From Elgaria multicarinata webbii (Eukaryota > Chordata > Lepidosauria > Squamata > Anguidae): a DNA stretch of 64,000 nucleotides. The notes below the pieces were generated by a model that worked only from the letters and a program-made list of their open reading frames with translations, searched no databases and was not told the DNA's origin. How positions within the stretch are numbered: the first letter of the stretch is position 1; each line of letters begins with the position of its first letter. Location: NCBI RefSeq assembly GCF_023053635.1, contig NC_086179.1, positions 5,346,001 to 5,410,000 on the forward strand. Direction: 5' to 3'. This document shows positions 43,001 to 47,271 of the stretch, in pieces. The position numbers and the translations under genes are program-made.

Positions 43001-46000
43001 CGTATGCAAGTGGCGTTCCTAATATCATGCACGCTTGAACATTATTTTCTCAAATATACCCATTTTTGTACACGTTCTTGGATTGGAGAACTCCTTGGCA
43101 AAATTCGGAATACGTGAATGTTGAAGGATAACAGAGTTCATTCTTTTGCGCAGCGATTGAAAAGTGCAACATTTTAATGCTAACTGAACGAATTTCTCCC
43201 CTGTCCTAATCTCAGGTTCTGCAGAACTAATTTTTCAATTCTCGTTAGACGCAGCTCCAATTCGGCTGCCTATCCCGCACCCTTTGTATGGTCAATGAGC
43301 ATCTGTCCTCTCCCTCCATATAGAAGATGTCATGTGTGAGCTGTGCTGATGCCCAGCATGTTCAACCCCCCCTCTAAAAAGTAGGGGGCTGGGAAGAGAA
43401 GTAGACAGTCAAGCGCATGGGACATCTGCCTGGGGTGTCTGGCTCATATTTGACACCTATGTGCGCAGGTGAGCGTATTACTTCGCCACCACACAAATTC
43501 ATGGGGAGTTTTCTGAATTGATACATATTCTGCTTTATCCGAGCCTCGTGTGGCGCAGAGCAGTAAAGCAGCAGTTTCTGCAGCCGAAACTCTCCCCACG
43601 GCCTGAGTTCAATCCCAGTGGAAGCTGGTTTCAGGCAGCCGGCTCGGGTCGACTCAGCCTTCCATCCTCCCGAGGTCGGTAAAATGAGTACCCAGTTAGC
43701 TGGGGGAAAGGTAATAATGGCCGGGGAAGGCAACGGCAAACCACCCCGCTATAAAGCCTGCCAGGAAAACGTCAGCGAAAGCGGGCGTCCCTCCAAGAGT
43801 CAGTAATGACTCAGGGCTTGCACGAGAGGTTCCTTTCCTTTCCTTCCTGCTTTATCCATGTGGCTATGGACACACATTTTCACACACACACAGCGAGAAT
43901 TGGATGGTTACATCTGTTCCCAAGATGCTCACGTTCTAAATTATTGACGTCGTGTGGCAAGGAACGTGTTACATTTTTTGCATTTCAAAAAGGAAAAGAG
44001 AAAGAAGCTTATGTAAAGCTTTATGCCCTTTTAATGTACATACGTACAAAAATACATACACAATGGTCATATTTTACATCTTGAGACAGTCATAAGGACG
44101 TCAGAAGAGCCCTGATGCTGGATCAGAACAAGGATCCATCTAGTCCAGCCCTCTGTTCACACAGCGGCTGACCAGCAGCCCACAGGAAAGCCACCGGTAG
44201 GACCCGAGTGCGACAGCACCCTGCCGGCCATGTTCCCCAGCAACTGGTGTACATAGTTTTATTGCCTCTACTGGAGGTCGTAAAAACAAGCAACAGAAAA
44301 CAACAACGCGGGAACACCAAGTTAAAAAACAAAACAAAAGTATTTGAAAGAGGGACAGAGGAAGCTGCCTTATAGTGTGTCCCTGTAGCCCAGTATTGTT
44401 GACACTGACTGGCAGCAGCGGCTTTCTAGGTTTTTAGACAGGATTCTTTCCTCGCTCTACCTGAGAGCGAGGGAAGAAAGCCAGTGTGCTGTAGTGGCTA
44501 AGGTGTAGTGGCTAAGGCAGACAGGAGATCCTGGGTTCTAGTCCCCACATGGCCATGGAAACCCACTGGCTGATTTTGGGTCGGTCACAGACTCCCAGCC
44601 CAACCTACCTCACAGGGTAGTTCTTGTGAGGGTAACATGGAGAGGAATCATAGAATCATAGAATAGCAGAGTGGGAAGGGGCCTACAAGGCCATCGAGTC
44701 CAACCCCCTGCTCAGTGCAGGAATCCACCCTAAAGCATCCCTGACAGGCAGCTGTCCAGCTGCCTCTTGAAGGCCTCTAGGGTGGGAGAGCCCACAACTT
44801 CCCTAGGTAACTGGTTCCATTGTCGTACTGCTCTAACAGGCAGGAAGTTTTTCCTGATGTCCAGCTGGAATCTGGCTTCCTTTAACTTGAGCCCGTTATT
44901 CCGTGTCCTGCACTCTGGGAGGATCAAGAAGAGAAGAGGAGGATTGTGTACACCGCCCTGGAGATAAAATACCTGGGACCTTCTGCATGCCAAGCATGTG
45001 CTCCATCACGCTGAGCTATGGCCCCTCCTCCAAATCCAACACGTTATCCTTATTATTATTATTATTATTATTATTACACTGTTTTACAGTGGTTCAGGTC
45101 CTACCTACGGGGTCGTTTTCAGAGAGTAGCATTGGGTGACCAGTCCTCGGCCTCCTGGCAATTGAGCTATGGAGTGCCGCAGGGCACCATCTTGTCCCCA
45201 GCGTTATTTAACATCTATATGAAGCCGTTGGGAGCGGTCATTAGGGGATTTGGAGCTAAATGCCATCAATACGCTGATGACACGCAGCTCTATCTCCCTG
45301 TGGCAACTGAATCAGGTGAGGCTGTGCAGGTCCTGGACCAGTGCCTAGACTCAGTAATGGGCTGGATGAGGGCCAATAAACTGAGACTGAATCCTGGCAA
45401 GACGGAAGCCCTGTGGGTGAGTGGTTCCCGAGTCTGGGAGACAGGCTCATTGCCTGTTCTGGATGGGGTTGCCCTGCCTCTGAAAGAACAGGTTCGTAGT
45501 TTGGGGCTACTCTTAGACCCATTTCTGTCGTTGGAGGCTCAAGTAGCCGCCATGGCTCGGAGTGCCTTTTACCATCTTCGGTTGGTTCGCCACCTACGGC
45601 CTCTCCTGGACAGGGATAGCTGGGCCACGGTGCTACAGGCATTGGTAACCTCAAGATTGGATTACTGCAACACGCTCTATGTGTGGCTGCCCTTGAAGCT
45701 GCTCCGGAAGCTGGAGCTAGTGCAGAACGCTGCAGCTCGGCAGTTGTCTGGAGCTGCCCCTTTCCAGCATGTAACTCCTCTGCTGAGGGAGCTGCACTGG
45801 CTGCCTATTCGCTACTGGGCCAGGTTTAAGGTTCTCGTACTTGTGTACAAAGCCCTAAACAACTTGGGACCAGGATACCTGAGAGAGCGCCTTCTCCCTT
45901 ACCAACCTGCCCGGTCACTGAGGGCATCCGAGGGCCTGCTCCTGGTGGTTCCACCTAGATCCATCCTCCGATTGGAATCCACCAGGGGAAGAGCCTTCAG

Positions 46001-47271
46001 CGTGGTGGCCCCCCTCCTGTGGAACTCCTGCCTCTGGAGGTCAGGCAGGCGCCATCCTTGTACTCCTTTCGGCGCCTCCTGAAAGCATCTTTATTCCAGG
46101 AAGCCTTTCTCTAACATGCAGCCTTGGATTTCTGTTTTTGCTTCTTTTAAATTTTGTTTTAACTGTTTTATTCTGTTTTTATTTTTATTTTACCTTGTAC
46201 ACCGCTCCGAAAATTTTCGATGGGAAGCGATATATAAATATTCTAAATAATAATAATAATAATGATCCTTCCTGTACCACCTGGAAAATGCAACTTGGAC
46301 GATCATAACAGAGAATTCTAATGATCTGACAGTGCCGTGCCTGAATGTATTTTTCCAATAGTCCACAAGCACGCGACGATCTTCCACGAATAACAACTGC
46401 ACTAAATCTACCAGAATGTTCATTTGTCATTGCAGTAGTATTGTTCGTAATTGTAACAAATCATATTTTTCTGAAGCCATCCCCCCCCCCCGGGGAAATT
46501 GTAGTGGGGGTGTTTTTTTCGGCTGCTGGCATTCTGCCCATGAATAACATGTTGGTCATGAGTCCTTTTTTGCTTTGTTTTTAGAGTTAGGAACTTCTCT
46601 CAGATCATTTGAGGGAACTATAACTTCTTAAAAGAATTATCCTTCCTCTGCCTGGTGCCCTCCAGATGTGCTGGACGGAAACTCCCATAATTCCCAGCCA
46701 GCATGGACATCGGCTGGGAATTATGGGAGTTTCCGACCCACACATCTGGAGGGTACCAGGCTGAGGAATTGGTCAGTTGGAGGGCACCAGGAGGAAAGCT
46801 GTTCTGTGCCCTCTTCTGCAGCCCACCAACCTCCGTAGCCTAAGGAAGGCAACCCTGCATCACTTCCACGTCTCTCTCAAGGACCTATAAAACCTGGTCT
46901 TGATATATCGATCCAAATCATGCACGCACCTCTGGCCAAGCACCCTTGTTTTCCCGCCCCGCCCCGTTTTCTTTCTCCTTAACTCTGCCCCCTTCCTCAG
47001 ATACGTTTGCATACGGGGCGTCTTCATCTTGACCACCGAGTGCACCTCCCTGACGGTCACACTGGTGGTGACGCTGCGGAAGTTTGTCAGCCTCATCATC
47101 TCCATTCTGTATTTCCGGAACCCCTTCACCGCCTGGCACTGGATGGGCACGTCGTTTGTCTTTGTGGGAACCCTGATGTACACGGAAGTGTGGAACAACC
47201 TGAGGCCCGTGTTGGACCAGAAGTGGAAGAAAGTGGAGGAGGAGGAGGAGGAGAAACAGAAGCGGGCGTAA
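15687..47271 (+). CDS. SLC35B4: SLC35B4, UDP-xylose/UDP-GlcNAc transporter (10 coding exons, whole gene)
   Basis: A Golgi (and possibly ER) membrane antiporter that imports UDP-xylose and UDP-GlcNAc for glycan and proteoglycan synthesis. It belongs to the nucleotide-sugar transporter family (UAA/SLC35B type), with about ten membrane spans. Recognition rests on near identity to the known protein: [79 protein letters not shown]. Ten exons total 1023 nt (340 residues plus stop); the human protein is 331. All introns are GT-AG and every phase matches. Start: ATG 15687 gives the conserved N-terminus; the frame is open upstream but that is 5' UTR. The C-terminus differs from human: an acidic run VEEEEEEK and a final KQKRA, which fits a KxKxx retrieval signal (inference). 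It looks intact. Confidence 0.96.
15764..16017 (+). other. Start of SLC35B4 intron 1
   Basis: CpG-rich sequence runs on for about 100 bases past exon 1 and then fades. No repeat is seen. Confidence 0.5.
16018..16084 (+). mobile_element. (ATT)n and L2 tail fragment
   Basis: An ATT run is followed by AACCGCCTAGAGAGCTTCGG. Confidence 0.6.
16085..16415. mobile_element. Non-autonomous hAT element (TAGGGTGACC family)
   Basis: Left end TAGGGTGACC, right end GGCCACCCTA. TATAGGG flanks both sides, a probable target duplication. The right end forms half of a 44-bp palindrome. Confidence 0.8.
16395..16438. repeat. Perfect 44-bp palindrome
   Basis: Centre CCCTATATAGGG; every base of 16395-16416 pairs with 16417-16438. 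The right half copies the last 22 bases of the hAT element in inverted orientation. Confidence 0.95.
16455..16515 (+). mobile_element. L2 tail fragment
   Basis: GTGAACCGCCCAGGGAGC, TTGGGCGGTATAAAAATG, then an AAT run. Confidence 0.7.
16519..17490. mobile_element. Decayed inverted-repeat element (TAAGACGCAC type) hosting a hAT
   Basis: Left side: TCGTAAGAA, ATTGTAAGACGCACAC and ATTCTAAGACGCACC. Right side: GTGTGTCTTAGAATCGAAGA. The halves are roughly inverted. The GC-rich hAT element at 16653-17439 sits inside. Confidence 0.5.
16653..17439. mobile_element. GC-rich non-autonomous hAT element (TAGGGATGTGC family)
   Basis: Ends TAGGGATGTGC and GCACACCCCTA. The 8-bp flanks are GTTTATAA (16645-16652) and GTTTATAT (17440-17447), matching at 7 of 8. 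The interior is very GC-rich and holds near-identical 120-bp tandem units at about 16966-17205. The 120-bp period is a multiple of three, so long open frames arise (16643-17440 +, 265 codons) that I do not regard as genes. Related copy: 61384-62039. Confidence 0.85.
17540..17645 (-). mobile_element. CR1-like (subfamily B) 3' end
   Basis: ATCAGAGCCCTGCTGGATGA and GTCTAGTCCAGGACGCTGTT match the reversed 3' end of 18003-18575. Confidence 0.65.
17655..17880 (+). mobile_element. CR1 3' end with internal deletion
   Basis: GATCTTGGGGTTGTGATGGA is joined directly to ACCTAGGGAGGTGGTGGGC, skipping most of the CR1 frame. It ends GATTCTATGAA. Confidence 0.8.
18003..18575 (+). mobile_element. CR1-like LINE (subfamily B), longest copy of this type
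   Basis: It keeps a recognisable but broken frame: [20 protein letters not shown] near the end, then a UTR with TGGACTAGATGGACCCTTGG and CAGCAGGGCTCCTC. The other subfamily-B pieces in the window were matched to this copy. Confidence 0.8.
18576..18689. repeat. Unclassified repeat fragment
   Basis: TTTATTAGACCAACCCAAAG and GATTTCTTCATCAGGCAAG look like a dispersed repeat, but no second copy is in the window. Confidence 0.3.
18690..18765 (-). mobile_element. CR1 terminal fragment
   Basis: CATAGAATAAGTAGAGTTGG through CAAACCCCTGCTCAATGCA. Confidence 0.8.
18766..19238 (+). other. SLC35B4 intron 1, nothing firm
   Basis: No exon. A possible trace of the TTCAGACAAC element family is near 19160-19220. 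Confidence 0.35.
19239..19367 (-). mobile_element. L2 3' tail, interrupted by a Helitron-like element
   Basis: ATTTGTATTCGTAAACCACT and CTCTGGGTGGTTTACGAAG. The same L2 resumes at 20134. Confidence 0.65.
19368..20133 (+). mobile_element. Helitron-like element with possible gene capture
   Basis: It begins TCTATCTATCTATATAAAAC after an A and ends GGGTACAGCTAG before a T. That matches the TC...CTAG ends and A/T insertion site of Helitrons, with no target duplication, and the L2 reads on from one side to the other. A second internal CTAG end lies at 19960. The interior has an L2 tail (19555-19650), then a GC-rich block (19650-19905) with ATGAGCGAGGCATGGCC, a GTGAG donor-like site and CTGCCCCCCAG|GTCTGCCAG. 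That block looks like a captured exon-intron-exon piece. No Rep/helicase coding, so non-autonomous. Confidence 0.5.
20134..20290 (-). mobile_element. L2 LINE, continuation
   Basis: AATGTTGGCGCCAGGTGGGC and GAGATCATTCCATAATTGG encode the reversed APQLWNDLP block. Confidence 0.75.
20337..21035 (-). mobile_element. L2 LINE 3' portion
   Basis: The minus-strand frame at 20655-21020 has [39 protein letters not shown] and [10 protein letters not shown]. The 3' UTR and (TTTA)n tail are at 20337-20580. Confidence 0.93.
21040..21190. mobile_element. Hairpin MITE (CTACATGGTGGCTTATTAAC)
   Basis: Left TTTCTACATGGTGGCTTATT pairs with right AAGAAGCCGCCATGTAGAAA. The central part has CTCAAGGTGGCTTGTTTC. 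Confidence 0.65.
21191..21285. mobile_element. Short inverted element (TGGGTTCAGACAACATG)
   Basis: CTGGGTTCAGACAACATG pairs with CATGTTGTGTGAATCCAG. It is related to the 8107 family ends. Confidence 0.6.
21286..21630 (+). other. SLC35B4 intron 1, unassigned
   Basis: A minus-strand frame at 21418-21657 is open but has no domain. I see no repeat. Confidence 0.3.
21634..22258. mobile_element. Element of the 8107 family, split by a CR1
   Basis: Left part 21634-21745 has ACTCAACTCCACGGGAGCCC; the right part 22213-22258 ends GTTGTCTGAACTGAGCC. They match the right half of 8107-8643. A CR1 occupies the middle. Confidence 0.7.
21789..22212 (-). mobile_element. CR1 LINE 3' portion nested in MITE
   Basis: The minus-strand frame keeps [20 protein letters not shown] through the terminal LDNHLSGML, with the ATCATAGAA end at 21789. 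Confidence 0.92.
22300..23050 (-). mobile_element. L2-type LINE 3' portion (second subfamily)
   Basis: Minus-strand frames have [20 protein letters not shown] and [20 protein letters not shown]. The 3' tail has CCGCCTCTCCCTCCGGATTG and (TTTA)n. Confidence 0.88.
23051..23381 (+). other. SLC35B4 intron 1, unassigned
   Basis: No repeat recognised and no supported exon. Confidence 0.3.
23382..23905 (+). mobile_element. CR1 LINE 3' portion
   Basis: The frame at 23473-23820 has [20 protein letters not shown] through [11 protein letters not shown]. The terminal TCTATGATTTTATGA end follows. Confidence 0.93.
23906..24095. mobile_element. Hairpin MITE (ACCATGGCTTAGCATGTCAT)
   Basis: Several alternating direct and inverted copies of AGCCATGGCGGTTAAG and TTAACCATGGCTTAGC fill about 190 bases, ending ATGTCATCTGAACAGGCCC. 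Confidence 0.6.
24321..24346 (+). repeat. (CT)n forming the exon 2 pyrimidine tract
   Basis: A CT dinucleotide run ends 10 bases before the SLC35B4 exon 2 acceptor. Confidence 0.85.
24356..24469 (+). CDS. SLC35B4: SLC35B4 coding exon 2
   Basis: Residues 26 (split)-63 plus [22 protein letters not shown] then [15 protein letters not shown]. The acceptor pyrimidine tract is a (CT)n repeat followed by CAAAAATGCAG. Donor AA|GTATGG. At residues 27-28 the chain reads Glu-Phe, where human has Lys-His. Confidence 0.93.
24690..24905 (-). mobile_element. L2-type 3' tail with (ATT)n
   Basis: AGCACCATCAATGTACATGG and the A-rich UTR with AACAATAAGGAGGGGAAGAG, as at 50878. Confidence 0.85.
25068..25332 (-). 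mobile_element. tRNA-derived SINE (type 1)
   Basis: A (TTCAT)n-like tail, CCCACCTTTTTTCCTCCAAG, then reversed B box AGAACCCGGATCTCCTGAC and A box AGCCACTACGCTACACTGG. Confidence 0.88.
25333..25714 (+). other. SLC35B4 intron 2, unassigned
   Basis: Nothing recognised. Confidence 0.35.
25715..26222 (-). mobile_element. L2 LINE 3' portion
   Basis: The minus-strand frame at 25807-26223 has [20 protein letters not shown] and [20 protein letters not shown], with the reversed tail TATCTACCGCCCCATAGCC. Confidence 0.92.
26629..26771. mobile_element. hAT hairpin MITE with ZNF143-like motif
   Basis: 143 bp, starting CAGCCTTCC and ending GGAAGGCTG. Perfect 8-bp duplications GTCTAGAG lie at 26621-26628 and 26772-26779. 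It folds into one long hairpin. Its right arm read on the minus strand contains GGACTACAACTCCCAGAATG, close to the ZNF143 consensus. It lies 120 bases before SLC35B4 exon 3. Confidence 0.9.
26891..26993 (+). CDS. SLC35B4: SLC35B4 coding exon 3
   Basis: Residues 64 (split)-98: [20 protein letters not shown] through MPLHMIFRS, a strongly conserved substrate-region block. Acceptor CTCCTTTTCAG, donor TCG|GTAAGT. A hAT hairpin element ends 111 bases upstream. Confidence 0.96.
27062..27160. mobile_element. Old hairpin MITE of similar type
   Basis: CTGCAACTCCCATCAGCCCC pairs with GATGATGGGAGTTGTAGTC. Ends are diverged. Confidence 0.55.
27173..27653 (-). mobile_element. L2 LINE 3' portion with (TTTCA)n tail
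   Basis: The minus-strand frame has [24 protein letters not shown] residues and [20 protein letters not shown]. The tail region begins (TTTA)n and about five TTTCA units at 27186-27211. Confidence 0.9.
27654..28254 (+). other. SLC35B4 intron 3, unassigned
   Basis: No repeat or exon recognised. Confidence 0.35.
28255..28571 (+). mobile_element. L2-like LINE, 5' piece
   Basis: It encodes a decayed [14 protein letters not shown]-type block, CATTGGTTAGC and CTGGTTTTGACCTTTAAAAC. It is interrupted by the solo LTR and resumes at 29087. Confidence 0.8.
28572..29081 (-). mobile_element. Solo LTR (fossil retroviral or LTR-retrotransposon relic)
   Basis: A 510-bp block starts TG and ends CA, with identical 5-bp duplications (CTGTG) at 28567-28571 and 29082-29086. 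It lies inside an L2 LINE, whose frame resumes on the other side. A TATAAAAG-like box on the minus strand near 28880 suggests minus orientation. No internal region remains, as after LTR-LTR recombination. The family is not identified. The intact target duplication suggests moderate age, younger than the L2 it split. Confidence 0.75.
29087..29455 (+). mobile_element. L2-like LINE, 3' piece
   Basis: It keeps [20 protein letters not shown], a T-rich UTR and AAATTAAATAAAT tail. The motif placement shows it continues 28255-28571. Confidence 0.85.
29690..29907 (-). mobile_element. Older CR1-type fragment
   Basis: TTGCCCTTTTCTGCACTTTT and CCAG, and minus-strand [20 protein letters not shown], mark a diverged CR1. 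It abuts a younger + strand CR1 at 29908. Confidence 0.6.
29908..30400 (+). mobile_element. CR1 LINE 3' portion
   Basis: CAGACAAGCTGGAGCGTGTT through the C-terminal frame (29882-30208), then CTATTCTATGATTCTA. Confidence 0.92.
30440..30633 (-). mobile_element. Older CR1-type fragment
   Basis: GCACTTTTTCCAGGTCTATA and AAGGTGTGGTGACCAGAACT, typical of diverged CR1 on the reverse strand. Confidence 0.5.
30634..30896. mobile_element. Non-autonomous hAT element (TAGGGTGACC family)
   Basis: Ends TAGGGTGACC and GATCACCCTA, interior GTTAAAGCTGCAGGTGCCC. The flanks no longer show a clean duplication. Confidence 0.75.
31026..31922 (-). mobile_element. hAT element with transposase C-terminal remnant
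   Basis: 897 bp, ends CAGTGGTTCCCAA and CTGGGAACCACTG. Perfect 8-bp duplications AAATAGAC lie at 31018-31025 and 31923-31930. A 118-codon minus-strand frame (31553-31909) reads [37 protein letters not shown] and FWVKVSPD. Before its end the other frames give [18 protein letters not shown]-like text, as in the dimerisation region of hAT (ZBED/FAM200-like) transposases. It is an internally deleted, inactive copy in SLC35B4 intron 3. Confidence 0.9.
32021..32070 (+). CDS. SLC35B4: SLC35B4 coding exon 4
   Basis: Residues 99-114 plus [18 protein letters not shown]. Acceptor CTTCCCTTCAG, donor AAAG|GTAGGT. Confidence 0.95.
32125..32306. mobile_element. Hairpin non-autonomous element (copy of 6460)
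   Basis: GTGAAGGCCGGCGGCTC pairs with GAGCCGGCAGCCTTCAC; CAGGTTTCAGTCAGAACCAG pairs with CTGGTTCTGGCTAAAACCC. It begins 55 bases after the exon 4 donor. Confidence 0.75.
32307..33420 (+). other. SLC35B4 intron 4, mostly unassigned
   Basis: No repeat of a named family and no exon other than exon 5 at its end. A 215-codon minus-strand frame (32932-33579) overlaps exon 5 antisense and is a shadow. Confidence 0.4.
33421..33502 (+). CDS. SLC35B4: SLC35B4 coding exon 5
   Basis: Residues 115 (split)-142: [20 protein letters not shown] then FMSAKQV. Acceptor CCTCTTGCACAG, donor GTG|GTAATG. Confidence 0.95.
33503..34111 (+). other. Start of SLC35B4 intron 5
   Basis: Nothing recognised apart from a T-rich stretch near 33750 and 33865. 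Confidence 0.4.
34112..34638. mobile_element. Non-autonomous DNA element, second copy of the 8107 family
   Basis: GGCTCAGTTCAGACAACAC and GTCTGAACTGAGCC ends, with 3-bp AGT direct repeats at 34109-34111 and 34639-34641. It lies in opposite orientation to 8107-8643. Confidence 0.78.
34707..35820 (+). repeat. 22-bp minisatellite, about 50 units
   Basis: The unit is AGGAAGTCTGGCTTCAG plus a variable CCTAT, CTAT, CCAT or CCCGT. The linker variants are ordered: 21-bp CTAT and CCAT units are scattered, and about nine consecutive CCCGT units sit near the 3' end (35594-35795). It starts directly after TTTCACATTTAG, and ends about 67 bases before SLC35B4 exon 6. Each unit carries a TCTGGCTTCAG that resembles a weak 3' splice site. 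Confidence 0.97.
35887..35950 (+). CDS. SLC35B4: SLC35B4 coding exon 6
   Basis: Residues 143-163 plus [21 protein letters not shown] then L. The polar half is the variable loop (human TSQSSLSENDGFQAF). Acceptor TTTTGCTTCTTTAG, donor CTAG|GTCTGT. A 1.1-kb minisatellite ends about 67 bases upstream. Confidence 0.93.
35951..36431 (+). other. SLC35B4 intron 6, unassigned
   Basis: No repeat or exon recognised. Confidence 0.4.
36432..36918 (-). mobile_element. L2 LINE 3' portion
   Basis: The minus-strand frame at 36609-36902 has [20 protein letters not shown] and [20 protein letters not shown]. The tail has (TTTA)n and TATACCACCCCATAGC. Confidence 0.92.
36975..37048 (+). mobile_element. L2 3' tail
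   Basis: TGAACCGCCCAGAGAGCTCC, TTGGGCGGTATAGAAATT, (AAAT)n. Confidence 0.85.
37049..37670 (+). other. SLC35B4 intron 6, unassigned
   Basis: No repeat recognised before exon 7. Confidence 0.35.
37671..37780 (+). CDS. SLC35B4: SLC35B4 coding exon 7
   Basis: Residues 164 (split)-200: [20 protein letters not shown] then [16 protein letters not shown]. Acceptor TTTGCGTTGCAG, donor AAC|GTAAGC. A CR1 relic begins only about 23 bases after the donor. Confidence 0.96.
37803..38486 (+). mobile_element. CR1 LINE 3' portion beside exon 7
   Basis: It starts AACAAGAAGGATCTTGGAAT about 23 bases after the exon 7 donor and keeps an open CR1 frame to 38403: [51 protein letters not shown]. It ends ATTCTATGATTCTATGA. 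The reading frame 37582-38403 runs from the exon through the donor into CR1, which is chance. Confidence 0.93.
38487..39054 (+). other. SLC35B4 intron 7, unassigned
   Basis: It contains the short palindrome at 38679 and no known repeat family. Confidence 0.35.
38679..38709. repeat. Short palindrome
   Basis: AATGGTCTAATTC and GAATTAGACCATT flank a 4-base loop. It sits in an unclassified stretch (38520-39050). Confidence 0.85.
39055..39755 (+). mobile_element. Old CR1 LINE, split by a SINE
   Basis: [13 protein letters not shown]-type residues (39141-39290) and, after the SINE, TGGGGGTCTTCAAACAACGG and GGTTGGACTAGATGGCCTCC. It is more diverged than the other CR1 copies. Confidence 0.8.
39303..39494 (-). 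mobile_element. tRNA-derived SINE (type 2), nested in CR1
   Basis: Reversed: a head ending GCTCTGCCACTGAGCCAC, B box GAATCGAACCCGAGACC, and the 3' part ACACTGACTGGCAGCAGCGG. Confidence 0.85.
39920..39995 (+). CDS. SLC35B4: SLC35B4 coding exon 8
   Basis: Residues 201-225 plus [21 protein letters not shown] then LFSHS. Acceptor TTTCCTCCTGTGACAG, donor CCG|GTAAGT. More diverged from human than its neighbours. Confidence 0.9.
39996..40562 (+). other. SLC35B4 intron 8, unassigned
   Basis: GC-rich to moderate sequence with a G-run near 40240-40260; nothing assigned. Confidence 0.35.
40563..41184. repeat. AT-rich probable LINE remnant
   Basis: GAATGAAATCTTTATTGCTA and (AAAT)n at 40645-40672 resemble the 3' end of a reversed LINE of another clade. 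I cannot name it, and the boundary is soft. Confidence 0.3.
41185..41224 (-). mobile_element. CR1-like (subfamily B) end, split by hAT
   Basis: GCGCCCTGATTCTGGATTAG and CCATCTAGTC; it resumes after the hAT at 42055. Confidence 0.7.
41225..42054 (+). mobile_element. hAT element with transposase remnant
   Basis: 830 bp, ends CAGTGGTTCCCAAAG and TTTGGGAACCACTG. Perfect 8-bp duplications ATCTAGTC lie at 41217-41224 and 42055-42062. A frame at 41378-41746 contains [20 protein letters not shown] and [17 protein letters not shown], typical of the C-terminal hAT dimerisation region. It is an inactive deletion derivative in SLC35B4 intron 8. Confidence 0.92.
42055..42250 (-). mobile_element. CR1-like (subfamily B) fragment
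   Basis: AGTGGCCAACCAGCCGTC through GATAGCCTTCTCTCCTTGG. Confidence 0.8.
42254..42400 (-). mobile_element. CR1-like (subfamily B) fragment abutting exon 9
   Basis: ACATCAGAAGAGCCCTGATG through CACGGGTGCAACAGTCATCA. It ends about 26 bases before the SLC35B4 exon 9 acceptor. Confidence 0.8.
42426..42501 (+). CDS. SLC35B4: SLC35B4 coding exon 9
   Basis: Residues 226 (split)-250 plus [22 protein letters not shown] then NVIT. Acceptor TCTCTCCTCTTTTGCAG, donor CA|GTATCC. A CR1-like relic ends about 30 bases upstream. Confidence 0.93.
42715..42945 (-). mobile_element. tRNA-derived SINE (type 1)
   Basis: Reversed: CCCGACTTTTTTCCTGCAAG, B box CGAACCCGGATCTCCC, A box AGCCACTACACCACACTG. Confidence 0.88.
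42946..43540 (+). other. SLC35B4 intron 9, unassigned
   Basis: No repeat or exon recognised. Confidence 0.35.
43541..43850 (+). mobile_element. tRNA-derived SINE (type 3, Sauria-SINE-like)
   Basis: GAGCCTCGTGTGGCGCAGAG head, B box TGAGTTCAATCCCAG, AAGGCAACGGCAAACCACCC, and the 3' end CAGTAATGACTCAGGGCTTG followed by (CCTTT)n. The 3' part resembles RTE/Bov-B-mobilised squamate SINEs; the name is from memory. Confidence 0.75.
43851..44092 (+). other. SLC35B4 intron 9, unassigned
   Basis: Nothing recognised. Confidence 0.3.
44093..44285 (-). mobile_element. CR1-like (subfamily B) fragment
   Basis: ACGTCAGAAGAGCCCTGATG through TACATAGTTTTATTGCCTC. Confidence 0.8.
44475..44967 (+). mobile_element. 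tRNA-derived SINE (type 1), itself split by CR1
   Basis: GCCAGTGTGCTGTAGTGGCT through AACATGGAGAGG, then after the CR1 AGGAGGATTGTGTACACCGC. The A-box region has a small internal duplication (GTAGTGGCTAAG twice). Confidence 0.8.
44647..44935 (-). mobile_element. CR1 LINE 3' end, innermost of a three-level nest
   Basis: ATCATAGAATCATAGAATAG at its 3' end and the reversed [20 protein letters not shown] frame. Confidence 0.9.
45068..46262 (+). mobile_element. L2 LINE with long open reverse-transcriptase frame
   Basis: The frame 45018-46082 (354 codons) covers the RT palm: [20 protein letters not shown], then [12 protein letters not shown] (YADD catalytic pair), then the thumb and C-terminal region [40 protein letters not shown] and [11 protein letters not shown]. 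It is lost near the C-terminus. 5'-truncated, so not mobile alone. The 3' end has ATGGGAAGCGATATATAAAT and (AAT)n. The open frame suggests one of the younger L2 copies here. Confidence 0.94.
46263..46640 (+). other. SLC35B4 intron 9, unassigned
   Basis: A C-run lies at 46482-46491; nothing else recognised. Confidence 0.35.
46645..46765. mobile_element. Hairpin MITE, related to 26629
   Basis: GAAACTCCCATAATTCCCAG pairs with CTGGGAATTATGGGAGTTTC; outer CCTGGTGCCCTCCAGATGTG pairs with CACATCTGGAGGGTACCAGG. Confidence 0.75.
47001..47271 (+). CDS. SLC35B4: SLC35B4 coding exon 10 (terminal)
   Basis: Residues 251 (split)-340 and [57 protein letters not shown], then a lineage-specific tail with six Glu codons (a GAG repeat) and KQKRA. 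Acceptor CCCCCTTCCTCAG. Confidence 0.96.

Larger units (their letters stand above)
44345..45035 (-). mobile_element. tRNA-derived SINE (type 2), split by nested insertions
   Basis: Left part 44345-44474 (AGGAAGCTGCCTTATAGTG, GACACTGACTGGCAGCAGCG) and right part 44968-45035 (CCTGGGACCTTCTGCATGCC, ACGCTGAGCTATGGCCCCTC) together make one reversed SINE. A type-1 SINE and a CR1 lie between them. Confidence 0.8.
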
